Positions 8,345-14,965 are shown, counted from the stretch's first letter. The stretch: 21,122 nucleotides of DNA from Pseudomonadota bacterium (GCA_023438325.1 JAEXRB010000374.1:1-21122), one strand, 5' to 3'. Notes: generated by a model not told the origin, from the sequence alone. Program-made: numbers and translations.

Positions 8345-9331
8345 ATGGCCATTCATGCAATGAAAGCTCCCGAATGGGAAAAAGAGGTTTTTGACACATT
8401 GAGCAAGGGCGAGGGGCGATTTGGCTGGAGCTATGTCCAAACAGCCGACTTGAATTCCCTCAAGCAACAAGTCGAGCAATCGGGGTGGGGTAGTCTTTCA
8501 CCAGAAGAACGCGATTGTTATCAGGCATTTCTACTTGACCTGAAGGCGGATGATTACGTTGTTTACATCAATGTCCCGGAATATGGCCAATGCACTCTGG
8601 CGAGAGTTACAGGAAAATATAAGTGGCACTACCACGACGATGATTTTAATCATAGGTTCCCGGTCGATCCAGCATCTGTTCGCCAGTTCGATCGAAATGA
8701 CGAAGTGGTCCCTCCTTACTTAAGGGCACGACTCAAGTTGCCGGGTCGTAAGTGGAGGATCAACGCGGAAACTGATTTCAACTCGCTTCTTTCCAATTTA
8801 AGCTCAGGATATAAACCAAAGCCGTACTCAAAGGAAAGTAACCTTAAGCATCTTAATAGCGCAATTCGCCCTTATCTGTCAGAAATAACCAAAGGCATCC
8901 ATAAATCACATCCAAACTTCGATTTGGAGTCACCTGTCGCAGAAGTCCTTCGGAAGATTCCTGGAGTTTTAGACGTTAAGCCACAGGGGCGTAGCGGCAG
9001 TGCCGGCGATCATGGCGCTGATATTATCGTAACATTCAGATCGGGTCTACCAATTCCTGGTTTGGATCAGGAAGGCACCCTGATTGTCCAGGTAAAATCC
9101 TACGCCGATGAGCATTGGGATACACAGGCCGTAGATGATATCAGGCGGGCTTTCAAACACTACCCAGAGGCAAACGCGGGCCTTATTGTATCTACAGCCG
9201 ATTCACAAAGTCCTCTACTAGAGGAGGAACTTGATAAACTCAGAGAAGAAAGTGGAAAACCCGTGGTACTGCTCATAGGATATGAAGTTGCAGCTTTCTT
9301 CCTACGATTCGGAGCAAATTTGCTTGTTTAA
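8345..9331 (+). CDS. Mrr-like PD-(D/E)xK restriction endonuclease-like protein with PUA/EVE-like N-terminus
   Basis: A 328-aa protein in two parts. The C-terminal half has the pattern of an Mrr-type nuclease: an acidic helix (DLESPVAEVLRKIPG, about 193-207), then GDHGADIIV with the likely catalytic Asp-226, then LIVQVKSY with Gln-249 and Lys-251, then AVDDIRRAF and a strand ending GLIVST. The N-terminal region (about 55-130) reads DDYVVYINVPEYGQCTLARVTGKYKW and then HRFPVD, resembling PUA/EVE-like beta-barrels that read modified bases; this part is inferred from the pattern only. A type IV-like enzyme that cuts modified foreign DNA is a reasonable hypothesis. AGGA lies eight bases before the ATG. 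The gene is clearly more AT-rich than the flanking genes, a sign of horizontal origin. Confidence 0.8.
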   Translation: MAIHAMKAPEWEKEVFDTLSKGEGRFGWSYVQTADLNSLKQQVEQSGWGSLSPEERDCYQAFLLDLKADDYVVYINVPEYGQCTLARVTGKYKWHYHDDDFNHRFPVDPASVRQFDRNDEVVPPYLRARLKLPGRKWRINAETDFNSLLSNLSSGYKPKPYSKESNLKHLNSAIRPYLSEITKGIHKSHPNFDLESPVAEVLRKIPGVLDVKPQGRSGSAGDHGADIIVTFRSGLPIPGLDQEGTLIVQVKSYADEHWDTQAVDDIRRAFKHYPEANAGLIVSTADSQSPLLEEELDKLREESGKPVVLLIGYEVAAFFLRFGANLLV

Positions 9332-9449
9332 TTAAGATCACCACTTTATTATTATGTCAAGCACACCACACGGATCGACTGCAAGGTATCCGCAGTGAAG
9401 CCCCTGAACCAACCCAGCTAGAAAAACCGGTCAATCCCGGCGGAGTGCA

Positions 9450-9566
9450 ATGGAAGATACGACATCGGATACCGCAGAGGTCGGCGATCCTTGCTACCAC
9501 CTGCACGCACGCCGCGATGCAGCGACCTGCCAAGGCTTACCCCCATCATTCAACAAGGACATATAA
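9450..9566 (+). CDS. Possible small ORF, 38 aa, abutting the second nuclease gene
   Basis: ATG at 9450 preceded by GGAG five bases upstream; the frame runs 38 codons and its TAA (9564-9566) directly touches the ATG of the next gene at 9567. The peptide begins MEDTTSDTAEVGDPCYHLHA and contains two Cys and two His. It is more GC-rich than the nuclease genes on either side. It could be a small protein, a leader peptide coupled to the nuclease, or a chance frame; the exact abutment and the ribosome site are the only support. Confidence 0.35.
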   Translation: MEDTTSDTAEVGDPCYHLHARRDAATCQGLPPSFNKDI

Positions 9567-10451
9567 ATGTACGTCTTTAGAATTCACATTCGCCCCGGAG
9601 GCGGCTCTACAGATATGCAGACCACCTTCAACTACTGCCTGAAAGAGGGCGTTCTTGGCGTCGGATGGCGAACATCCTCAGAAAGAAATCCACACAACTG
9701 GGATGATTACTACCAGGAAGCCACCCTCGAACATGACAACATCAATGTCTGCAAATATATCCACAAATGGGTCAAACAAGGTGATCTGATATGGACGCGT
9801 GATCCATCAGGCCAGTACTACTTGGCTCGCGTGCTGTCGGGGTGGGAGTATTGGGCAACAGATGAAGCGCGACTTCTTGACATTGACATAGCAAACATAT
9901 TTCGCTGCGATATCAAGCATGTTGATACAGATGACGTTCCCGGCAAGGTTGTAGCTTGCTTCAGAGCGCCGCGCACCATTCAAGAAATAGCGGATGACAG
10001 AGCCCGTGAGTACTCCCGCTACCTATGGAACTCTTTGAGCGGGAACGACATCTACCATGTGGACAAATCCAAGTATTCAGACATATTCATGATGCTGGAT
10101 TCAGAAGAAACCGAAGATGTTATTTTTCTTTACCTTCAAACGAAAGGCTGGTACGTTGTTCCGCACTCACGCAAAGGCGACTCGATGAGCTTCGAGTATC
10201 TATGCGTCAACCCATCAGATGGGCAAATGGCCGGAGTCCAAGTAAAAACTGGAAACACCCCAATAAACAGAGACAGCTACAGCAAATTTCCACATAAAGT
10301 ATTCTTGTTCCAGCCCAACAATATTTACTCAGGGGCCGAATGGCCAAACATTGATTGCATCCCCAGAGATCACATTTCAGATTTTCTTGACAAGTCAGTC
10401 ACATGGCTCCCCAAGTCCTTGCGCCGCAAACTGGAAATCACAGGGAAATAA
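9567..10451 (+). CDS. Second PD-(D/E)xK nuclease-like protein with PUA/EVE-like N-terminus
   Basis: A 294-aa protein not recognised by name. The N-terminal part (about 30-118) has KQGDLIWTRDPSGQYYLARVLSG, the same layout as the N-terminal domain of the upstream nuclease (a strand entering a loop, then YLARV/TLARV), suggesting a PUA/EVE-like reader. The C-terminal part (about 178-260) fits a restriction-endonuclease fold: Glu-183 in ETEDVIFLYLQTKGW, Glu-210 in SFEY, then GVQVK with Gln-225 and Lys-227, where a Glu replaces the usual Asp. AAGGA lies seven bases before the ATG. The AT-rich composition matches the 328-aa gene, so the two probably arrived together. The active-site reading is an inference from motif spacing; the protein could be inactive or act on RNA. 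Confidence 0.7.
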   Translation: MYVFRIHIRPGGGSTDMQTTFNYCLKEGVLGVGWRTSSERNPHNWDDYYQEATLEHDNINVCKYIHKWVKQGDLIWTRDPSGQYYLARVLSGWEYWATDEARLLDIDIANIFRCDIKHVDTDDVPGKVVACFRAPRTIQEIADDRAREYSRYLWNSLSGNDIYHVDKSKYSDIFMMLDSEETEDVIFLYLQTKGWYVVPHSRKGDSMSFEYLCVNPSDGQMAGVQVKTGNTPINRDSYSKFPHKVFLFQPNNIYSGAEWPNIDCIPRDHISDFLDKSVTWLPKSLRRKLEITGK

Positions 10452-10496
10452 TCGCCATATTGCCCCTTCGAATCCAGTACCGCATCGGAACGCACC

Positions 10497-11226
10497 ATGC
10501 CCGCCATCGACCAAGCCCGCCGCCTCGTTCAGAGCCGCAACAACATCGTCGTCCTCATCGGCGCGGGCATGTCTGCCGAGAGCGGCATCCCGACATTCCG
10601 GCAAGCGCCGCGTGGTTTGTGGGCGGAGTATTCCCCAGAGCATCTGGCCACACCGAAAGCATGGCAGGCCGATCCGGCGTTGGTGTGGGGCTGGTATCTG
10701 TGGCGCATGGCGCTGGTTCGCGCGGCGGCTCCCAATGCCGGGCATGAGGCTCTGGCGATGGCTGCGAAAACGCGCGCCATCCGCATCGTCACGCAGAATG
10801 TCGATGACCTGCACGAACGCGCCGGAAGCGGTGACGTGCTGCATCTGCATGGCGGCTTGTTCGCGCATCGCTGCTTCGCCTGCACGCGGCCACATGGCGA
10901 GGTGGCGATTCCTGATTCCGCCACCACGCCGATGCGTGTGGAACCGCCACGCTGCACGCATTGCGGCGGGCGGATTCGTCCGGGCGTGGGAGAATCTGCC
11001 GGAAGCGGCTTTCACGCAGGCCGTGGCGGCAGCGGCGGCATGTGATCTGATGCTGGTGGTCGGCACGTCCGGCATCGTGCATCCGGCGGCGGAATTGCCT
11101 TTTGTCGCCAAGGAAGCGGGCGCGGCAGTGGTGGAAATCAATCCGCTGGAAACCGAGCTTTCCGCCTTGCCGCATGTATGCGTGCGGGGGAGCGCGGCGG
11201 CGGTGTTGCCGGCGGTGTTTGGTTGA
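10497..11226 (+). pseudogene. Sir2-family NAD-dependent deacylase, broken by a deletion
   Basis: Frame 1 (10497-11045) encodes a sirtuin N-terminus with GAGMSAESGIPTFR, the class III YxxR motif in WGWYLWRM, QNVDDLHERAG, the active-site HLHGG and two CxxC zinc pairs, up to RIRPGV. The rest (ENLPEAAFTQAV, VVGTSGIVHPAAELP, EINPLETELS) continues in another frame to a stop at 11226. Compared with the intact sirtuin at 14198-14965, the sequence around 10988/10989 lacks about 10 bases, which would encode most of the conserved VWFGE motif after RPGV. This shifts the frame, and the product would be a 182-aa protein lacking the NAD-site C-terminal half. It starts 45 bases after the second nuclease gene. 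The two sirtuin copies differ at many positions and upstream, so this is an old paralogue or a separate acquisition rather than a fresh duplication. Confidence 0.85.
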
Positions 11227-11250
11227 TCGAGACCGGGAAACGACCGCCCT

Positions 11251-11286
11251 GTCAGGCTGCTGAAATGAGTATTTCAGCAGCCTGAC
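11251..11286. repeat. Perfect 16-bp inverted repeat with 4-base loop
   Basis: The arm GTCAGGCTGCTGAAAT (11251-11266), loop GAGT and the exact reverse-complement arm (11271-11286). It lies 25 bases after the sirtuin pseudogene stop. Neither side has a T-run, so it is not a standard intrinsic terminator, though the very stable hairpin could still end transcription in both directions. It might also be a remnant of a mobile-element end or a repeated extragenic palindrome. Confidence 0.85.
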
Positions 11287-11320
11287 AATCAGAAAAGCCA
11301 AAACACTCGCGACGTTGCCG

Positions 11321-11370
11321 CTCGCCCCCTCACCCCAACCCCTCCCCGCCGCTGGCGGGGGAGAGGGAGA
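11321..11370. repeat. REP-like extragenic element
   Basis: A C-rich stretch (CTCACCCCAACCCCTC type) followed by a hairpin with arms CCCCGCC (11344-11350) and GGCGGGG (11354-11360), then GAGAGGGAGA. Elements of this type, with a C-rich tract followed by a matching G-rich arm and GAGAGGG, are common between genes in proteobacteria. It fills most of the space between the palindrome at 11251 and the convergent gene ending at 11392. Confidence 0.6.
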
Positions 11371-11391
11371 TGTATGTGACCAGTATTGGGG

Positions 11392-11793
11392 CTAACGATG
11401 TCCCGCCAATTCGCCTGTCATGACAACCGGATCGAAATCGCCGTGATACGGCAAGGCCAATTCCCTGTCTCGAAACATCGGCAATGAGAAATCAAAGGGA
11501 CCAGCAGGATCGCGCCGGTGCAACTGCCTGTTGTAGAGCAGATACGGCTCCTTCTTTCCCTTCAGTTCCTCCATGAACTCGAACGCGGCTGCGGTTGGAA
11601 GCCGGTGGCGGCTCTCAAGGAATGCCTTTCCTTCCACCGGGCTGCCAGCCCAGAACACCCACCAGTAATATTTGTAGAACCTCGGATTCGGATGCACTGC
11701 CTTCGCCTGATTGAACATGAAGAATGGCGGATGCCCTTCCGGGCCAATACCGCCCTTCAGCATTTTTATCCACTTCAATTCAGGGCACATCAT
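11392..11793 (-). CDS. Protein of unknown function, 133 aa, third gene of a minus-strand operon
   Basis: Not recognised. It is a soluble-looking protein rich in aromatic residues and proline (HPPFFMFNQAKAVHPNPRFY, YKYYWWVFWAG), with no signal peptide or known motif. The ATG at 11793 overlaps the stop of the upstream 178-aa gene as ATGA, which fixes the start and implies translational coupling; a longer open frame upstream only runs through that gene. The stop lies 22 bases from the REP-like element. Confidence 0.7.
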   Translation of the reverse strand: MMCPELKWIKMLKGGIGPEGHPPFFMFNQAKAVHPNPRFYKYYWWVFWAGSPVEGKAFLESRHRLPTAAAFEFMEELKGKKEPYLLYNRQLHRRDPAGPFDFSLPMFRDRELALPYHGDFDPVVMTGELAGHR

Positions 11794-12326
11794 TTCCCGT
11801 TCAGCCCATAATTCAGAAGTTCCCACACGGCAAGACTCTGCCCTTGGGCAGTGGCGACCTGCCTCAACGCGTTGATCGCAGACATGTACTGCTCCCTGGT
11901 GGTGATTTTCGTCCAGTTCAGCCTGTCCCGCAGCGTGGTTTCTGCAAGAATGATGCGGTCTACGGGGCAATGCGGTGGCTCAACGACATGCCCCATGCAC
12001 CAAAGGTACTTCAGATAAAGATTCAGGAGTTTTTGCGCCACGCCATACCGGTATTGCCCACCAACAAGAATGGATGAGCCAAACCTGCTCCCCTCCTGCG
12101 CCAGCCGCCCAATGTTCTCCAGATGCGCACTTTCCGTGCAGGCCACACGATACGATGGAACAATGTCAGTCTCCAGCAGATTGAACATATCCTTTTTCAT
12201 CTTCCCCCTGTCACTCTCCGAAACTCCCGGATTGTACAGATGGGCACGTTGAACAGAGGCATTCCAGGAGAGCATCCTGACATTATCCAGCATGAAATCT
12301 TTTTGCTTTGATTCAACCAATCGCAT
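11790..12326 (-). CDS. Protein of unknown function, 178 aa, second gene of a minus-strand operon
   Basis: The central and C-terminal parts contain GVAQKLLNLYLKYLWCMGHV, then EPPHCPVDRIIL, then LNWTKITTREQYMSAINALRQVA. I recall a widespread family of bacterial hypothetical proteins with the same AQK-LNLYLKYLW and PPHCPID blocks, without a described function. The N-terminus (residues 1-60) is charged and helical. The start at 12326 is chosen over the upstream ATG at 12350 because AAGGA lies five bases before it. It sits 26 bases downstream of the 77-aa gene and overlaps the 133-aa gene. Confidence 0.75.
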   Translation of the reverse strand: MRLVESKQKDFMLDNVRMLSWNASVQRAHLYNPGVSESDRGKMKKDMFNLLETDIVPSYRVACTESAHLENIGRLAQEGSRFGSSILVGGQYRYGVAQKLLNLYLKYLWCMGHVVEPPHCPVDRIILAETTLRDRLNWTKITTREQYMSAINALRQVATAQGQSLAVWELLNYGLNGK

Positions 12327-12352
12327 TATTCCTTCACCTCGCCATGGCATTC

Positions 12353-12586
12353 TCAGTCAATTGCCCAGCCCGATGCCACGATGGCCTGCGCGTTGGTAAA
12401 AACCACTGGCTGCCCACCATTTTCCCGGTACAGGTCGAACTTCCCGGCAAGCAGCTCCATCAGAACAAAGTGCCCGTTACCTTCCGTCTTGTGCTTCATG
12501 TGCAACAAGCCATCCGGGGTGGCAGACAACTCGTCCAGTGCCTTCAAGGTCTGATTTTGCAGTGCTTCGGACCAGTGTTCACTCAT
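12353..12586 (-). CDS. Small protein of unknown function, 77 aa, first gene of a minus-strand operon
   Basis: The sequence begins MSEHWSEALQNQTLKALDEL and ends PVVFTNAQAIVASGWAID, probably a small alpha/beta domain; not recognised. Two ATGs lie six bases apart (12592 and 12586). The second is preferred because GGAGG is eight bases upstream of it and only two bases from the first. A weak -10 (TACACT on the minus strand) lies about 30 bases upstream, with no clear -35. It is divergent from the WYL regulator, and the 185-base gap between them holds one copy of the island palindrome. Confidence 0.65.
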   Translation of the reverse strand: MSEHWSEALQNQTLKALDELSATPDGLLHMKHKTEGNGHFVLMELLAGKFDLYRENGGQPVVFTNAQAIVASGWAID

Positions 12587-12723
12587 TTCCATGTCCTCCA
12601 GTTGTGTAGTTCCCAGTGTAGCCATTGCGCCGGTCGCACCATCGCCAGTCAGTCGCATTCATGCCGTGTCCACAGATGCCTGCATGTGCCTGCCTGTTCC
12701 CGGCGCAATGCTGGAGGCCAAAC

Positions 12724-12740
12724 ACGACAACGGCTGTCGT
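12724..12740. promoter_or_regulatory. Palindromic operator candidate, site 3, before the WYL regulator
   Basis: ACGACA-ACGGC-TGTCGT, a perfect 6-bp inverted repeat with a 5-base spacer, 31 bases before the WYL regulator ATG. A possible -10 (TATGCT) begins at its last base. It fits autoregulation. Confidence 0.6.
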
Positions 12741-12771
12741 ATGCTGCTGCCACCCCGCATTGGCCACCCTC

Positions 12772-13785
12772 ATGTCCGACACTACTCTGCGCCACCTCGA
12801 AACCCTGCGCGCCATTCCGCGTCATCCGCGCAAAACCACGGCGAGCGAGGTGCACAGGCATCTGCTTGGTGCGGGCTTTGACATCGACAAGCGCAGCGTG
12901 GAGCGTGATCTGCACAAGCTCTCGACGTTTTATCCCATCACCTGCGACGACTCGGGCCGGCCTGCGGGGTGGTTCTGGCAGGCGGGAGCGGCGGATCTCA
13001 TCGCGCCGGGGCTGACGACGGGCGAGGCGCTGGAACTGGAGCTTCTGGCACAGCACCTGAAACCCTTGTTGCCGGCCGGGGCGTGGGCAAGTTTGCAGCC
13101 GCGCCTGACGGCAGCCAAGGCAACGCTCAAGACGCTTTCCAGTGCGCCGCTGGCGCGCTGGCGCAAGCGCGTGGCCATCATCGAGGATGGCCCTCCATTG
13201 CAGGTGCCCGATGTGGCGCCGGAGGTGCTTGCCACGGTGCATGAGGGGCTGCTGCACAGCCGTCGCATCGCGGTCGAATACCGCGCGGTGGAAGCGGACA
13301 AGGCGCGGCGGTTCGAGATCAATCCAACGGCGCTGGTCTACATGGGTCAGGTCGGTTATCTGGTTGGCACGTTGTGGAATTACAACGATCTGCGACATCT
13401 GGCGCTGCACCGGATGAGCAAGCCGGAACTGCTCGAAACACCGGCCACCCTGCCGCAGGATTTCGATCTCGGTGCCTATCTGCGCGAGCAATCGGCATTT
13501 GATTTTCCGGGTACCGAAGAACTGCGCCTGCACTTGCGCGTGCAGGGCTGGATGGCGCGGCATCTGGAAGAGCGCAGACTGTCGAAGGATCAGCGCATTG
13601 CGCCGGAAGCCGAGGTCTCGGACACATGGATCGTGCAGGCCACGGTGCGCGAAAGCGAGCGCCTGGTGTGGTGGCTGCGCAGTCATGGCGAAGCGGTGGA
13701 AGTGATCGCGCCAGCGGCGCTGCGGCAGCGCCTGGCCGGGGAATTTTCCGCGCTGGCGGCGCGTTATTCGGAAGGTGGATCATGA
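12772..13785 (+). CDS. WYL-domain transcriptional regulator
   Basis: A 337-aa regulator. Residues about 5-60 form a DeoR-like winged helix-turn-helix (ASEVHRHLLGAGFDIDKRSVERDLHKL). The middle (about 160-225) is the ligand-sensing WYL domain with YRAVEADKARRFEINPTALV and VGYLVGTLWNYNDLRHLALHRM, and the last 85 or so residues are a WCX-type extension. WYL proteins such as BrxR control phage-defence islands and are thought to sense nucleic acid or nucleotide signals. This one lies among nuclease, ATPase and sirtuin genes. The start at 12772 follows from the conserved HTH beginning there; there is no strong ribosome site. Its stop overlaps the ATG of the next gene (13782). The palindrome in its own leader, and the same palindrome in front of other island genes, make it the best candidate for the common regulator. 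Confidence 0.92.
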   Translation: MSDTTLRHLETLRAIPRHPRKTTASEVHRHLLGAGFDIDKRSVERDLHKLSTFYPITCDDSGRPAGWFWQAGAADLIAPGLTTGEALELELLAQHLKPLLPAGAWASLQPRLTAAKATLKTLSSAPLARWRKRVAIIEDGPPLQVPDVAPEVLATVHEGLLHSRRIAVEYRAVEADKARRFEINPTALVYMGQVGYLVGTLWNYNDLRHLALHRMSKPELLETPATLPQDFDLGAYLREQSAFDFPGTEELRLHLRVQGWMARHLEERRLSKDQRIAPEAEVSDTWIVQATVRESERLVWWLRSHGEAVEVIAPAALRQRLAGEFSALAARYSEGGS

Positions 13786-14117
13786 TGCGGCACCTGTTGG
13801 TTCTCGCCTTCGGTCTCGTGATGGTCGGCCCGGCATCGGCATTGACCATCCATGAGGTGAAGTACGCCTCGCAGGCCGATCTGAAGGTATATCGCGTGCG
13901 CTACGCCTCACAGGCCGATCTGCGCATCCACTGGGTGAACTATCGCAGCGAAGCGAAAGGCGATGCGCTGTGGTGGCGCGCACCGCATGCCTCCGACGCC
14001 AAGATCAAGGTGTTCTACGTGCCGCACGCGTCGCAGGCCGATATCAAGGTATTCGAGGCAGATTACGCCAGTCAGGCTGGCTGGAACGGGCCGGCGCGAG
14101 GGCTTGGAATACGCTGA
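13782..14117 (+). CDS. Small secreted repeat protein, DUF6150-like
   Basis: A 111-aa protein with a Sec signal peptide (MMRHLLVLAFGLVMVGPASA, predicted cut after residue 20) followed by about six repeats of 13 residues, for example YASQADLKVYRVR, YASQADLRIHWVN and HASQADIKVFEAD. This looks like the DUF6150 family, whose role is unknown. At the DNA level the first two units repeat with a 39-base period (13863 and 13902). The mature protein should be periplasmic or extracellular and all-beta. The ATG overlaps the stop of the WYL gene, so a regulator and an exported protein are translationally coupled, which is unusual. Confidence 0.85.
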   Translation: MMRHLLVLAFGLVMVGPASALTIHEVKYASQADLKVYRVRYASQADLRIHWVNYRSEAKGDALWWRAPHASDAKIKVFYVPHASQADIKVFEADYASQAGWNGPARGLGIR

Positions 14118-14130
14118 GCCCGCGACTGGT

Positions 14131-14147
14131 GCGACATGGAATGTCGC
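14131..14147. promoter_or_regulatory. Palindromic operator candidate, site 4, before the intact sirtuin
   Basis: GCGACA-TGGAA-TGTCGC; because of the spacer bases it also reads as a 7-bp perfect hairpin with a 3-base loop. It is centred between the DUF6150-like gene and the sirtuin, 50 bases before the sirtuin ATG. It could instead act as a small RNA hairpin, but the match in arms and spacing to sites 1-3 favours an operator. Confidence 0.6.
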
Positions 14148-14197
14148 CCACGTCAGGCAATTTCAACGCCTCCACCCGTACGAACCCACCCCATTCC

Positions 14198-14965
14198 ATG
14201 ACTGATGCCTCCCTGCTCCGACAGATCCGCAGCCTCATCCACGATGCAAAATCGATCACCGTACTCACCGGCGCGGGCATGTCTGCCGAGAGCGGCATCC
14301 CCACGTTCCGGCAGGCACAAAGCGGCCTGTGGGCGCAGTTTTCGCCCAAGGCATTGGCTACGCCGGAAGCCTGGCAGCGCGATCCTGCATTGGTCTGGGG
14401 CTGGTATGTGTGGCGCATGGCCGGCGTGCGGGCGACACAACCCAACGCCGGGCATCATGCACTGGCGCGGGCGGCAAAAACCCGCACTATCCGCATCGTC
14501 ACCCAGAACGTGGATGACCTGCATGAGCGCGCCGGCAGCCGCGAGGTGATGCACCTGCACGGCAGCCTGTTCGCACATCGCTGCTCGGCCTGCGCCCGAC
14601 CGTTTGCCGATGTCGACCTGCCGGCTCCCGATGCTGAGCCGCAATTCATTCCCCCGCCACGTTGCACAGATTGTGCCGAGCTCATCCGCCCCGGCGTGGT
14701 GTGGTTTGGCGAAAACCTGCCGGAAGTACCCTTTCAGGCCGCCGTGGCAGCCAGTCGCGATTGTGATTTGATGCTGGTGGTGGGCACCGCGGGCGTGGTA
14801 CACCCAGCCGCGGCGTTGCCTGCTTTCGCCCGCCAGCATGGCGCCCACATCATCGAAATCAACCCGATGAAAACCGAGCTTTCCGTCTTGGCCGACATCT
14901 GCCTGCGCGGCACGGCGGCAACGATGTTGCCCGCCTTGTTCGACACGCGTGCCGCACCGGCCTGA
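14198..14965 (+). CDS. Sir2-family NAD-dependent protein deacylase, class III type
   Basis: A 255-aa complete sirtuin. NAD-binding motifs: GAGMSAESGIPTFR (25-38), QNVDDLHERAG (103-113) and the C-terminal EINPMKTELS. His-121 in HLHGS is the catalytic base. Four zinc ligands are Cys-129, Cys-132, Cys-156 and Cys-159. VVWFGE (167-172) is intact, unlike the pseudogene copy. Tyr-70 and Arg-73 (WYVWRM) form the YxxR pair of class III sirtuins (CobB/SIRT5), which remove succinyl, malonyl or acetyl groups from lysines. The start at 14198 fits family length. It may serve ordinary metabolism (cobB-like), but a copy of the island palindrome in its leader and the neighbouring WYL gene suggest it is controlled with the island. 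Another reading is an NAD-consuming defence sirtuin, though the single-domain deacylase form makes that less likely. Confidence 0.95.
   Translation: MTDASLLRQIRSLIHDAKSITVLTGAGMSAESGIPTFRQAQSGLWAQFSPKALATPEAWQRDPALVWGWYVWRMAGVRATQPNAGHHALARAAKTRTIRIVTQNVDDLHERAGSREVMHLHGSLFAHRCSACARPFADVDLPAPDAEPQFIPPPRCTDCAELIRPGVVWFGENLPEVPFQAAVAASRDCDLMLVVGTAGVVHPAAALPAFARQHGAHIIEINPMKTELSVLADICLRGTAATMLPALFDTRAAPA

Noticed and set aside
13863..14080. Non-coding tandem repeat
   Set aside because: The 39-base period is explained by 13-residue repeats in a protein with a signal peptide and an overlapping start.
14198..14965. Sirtuin as a Thoeris- or DSR-type defence effector
   Set aside because: It is a single-domain class III deacylase with an intact zinc site and YxxR motif, and no fused defence domain or TIR partner is visible.
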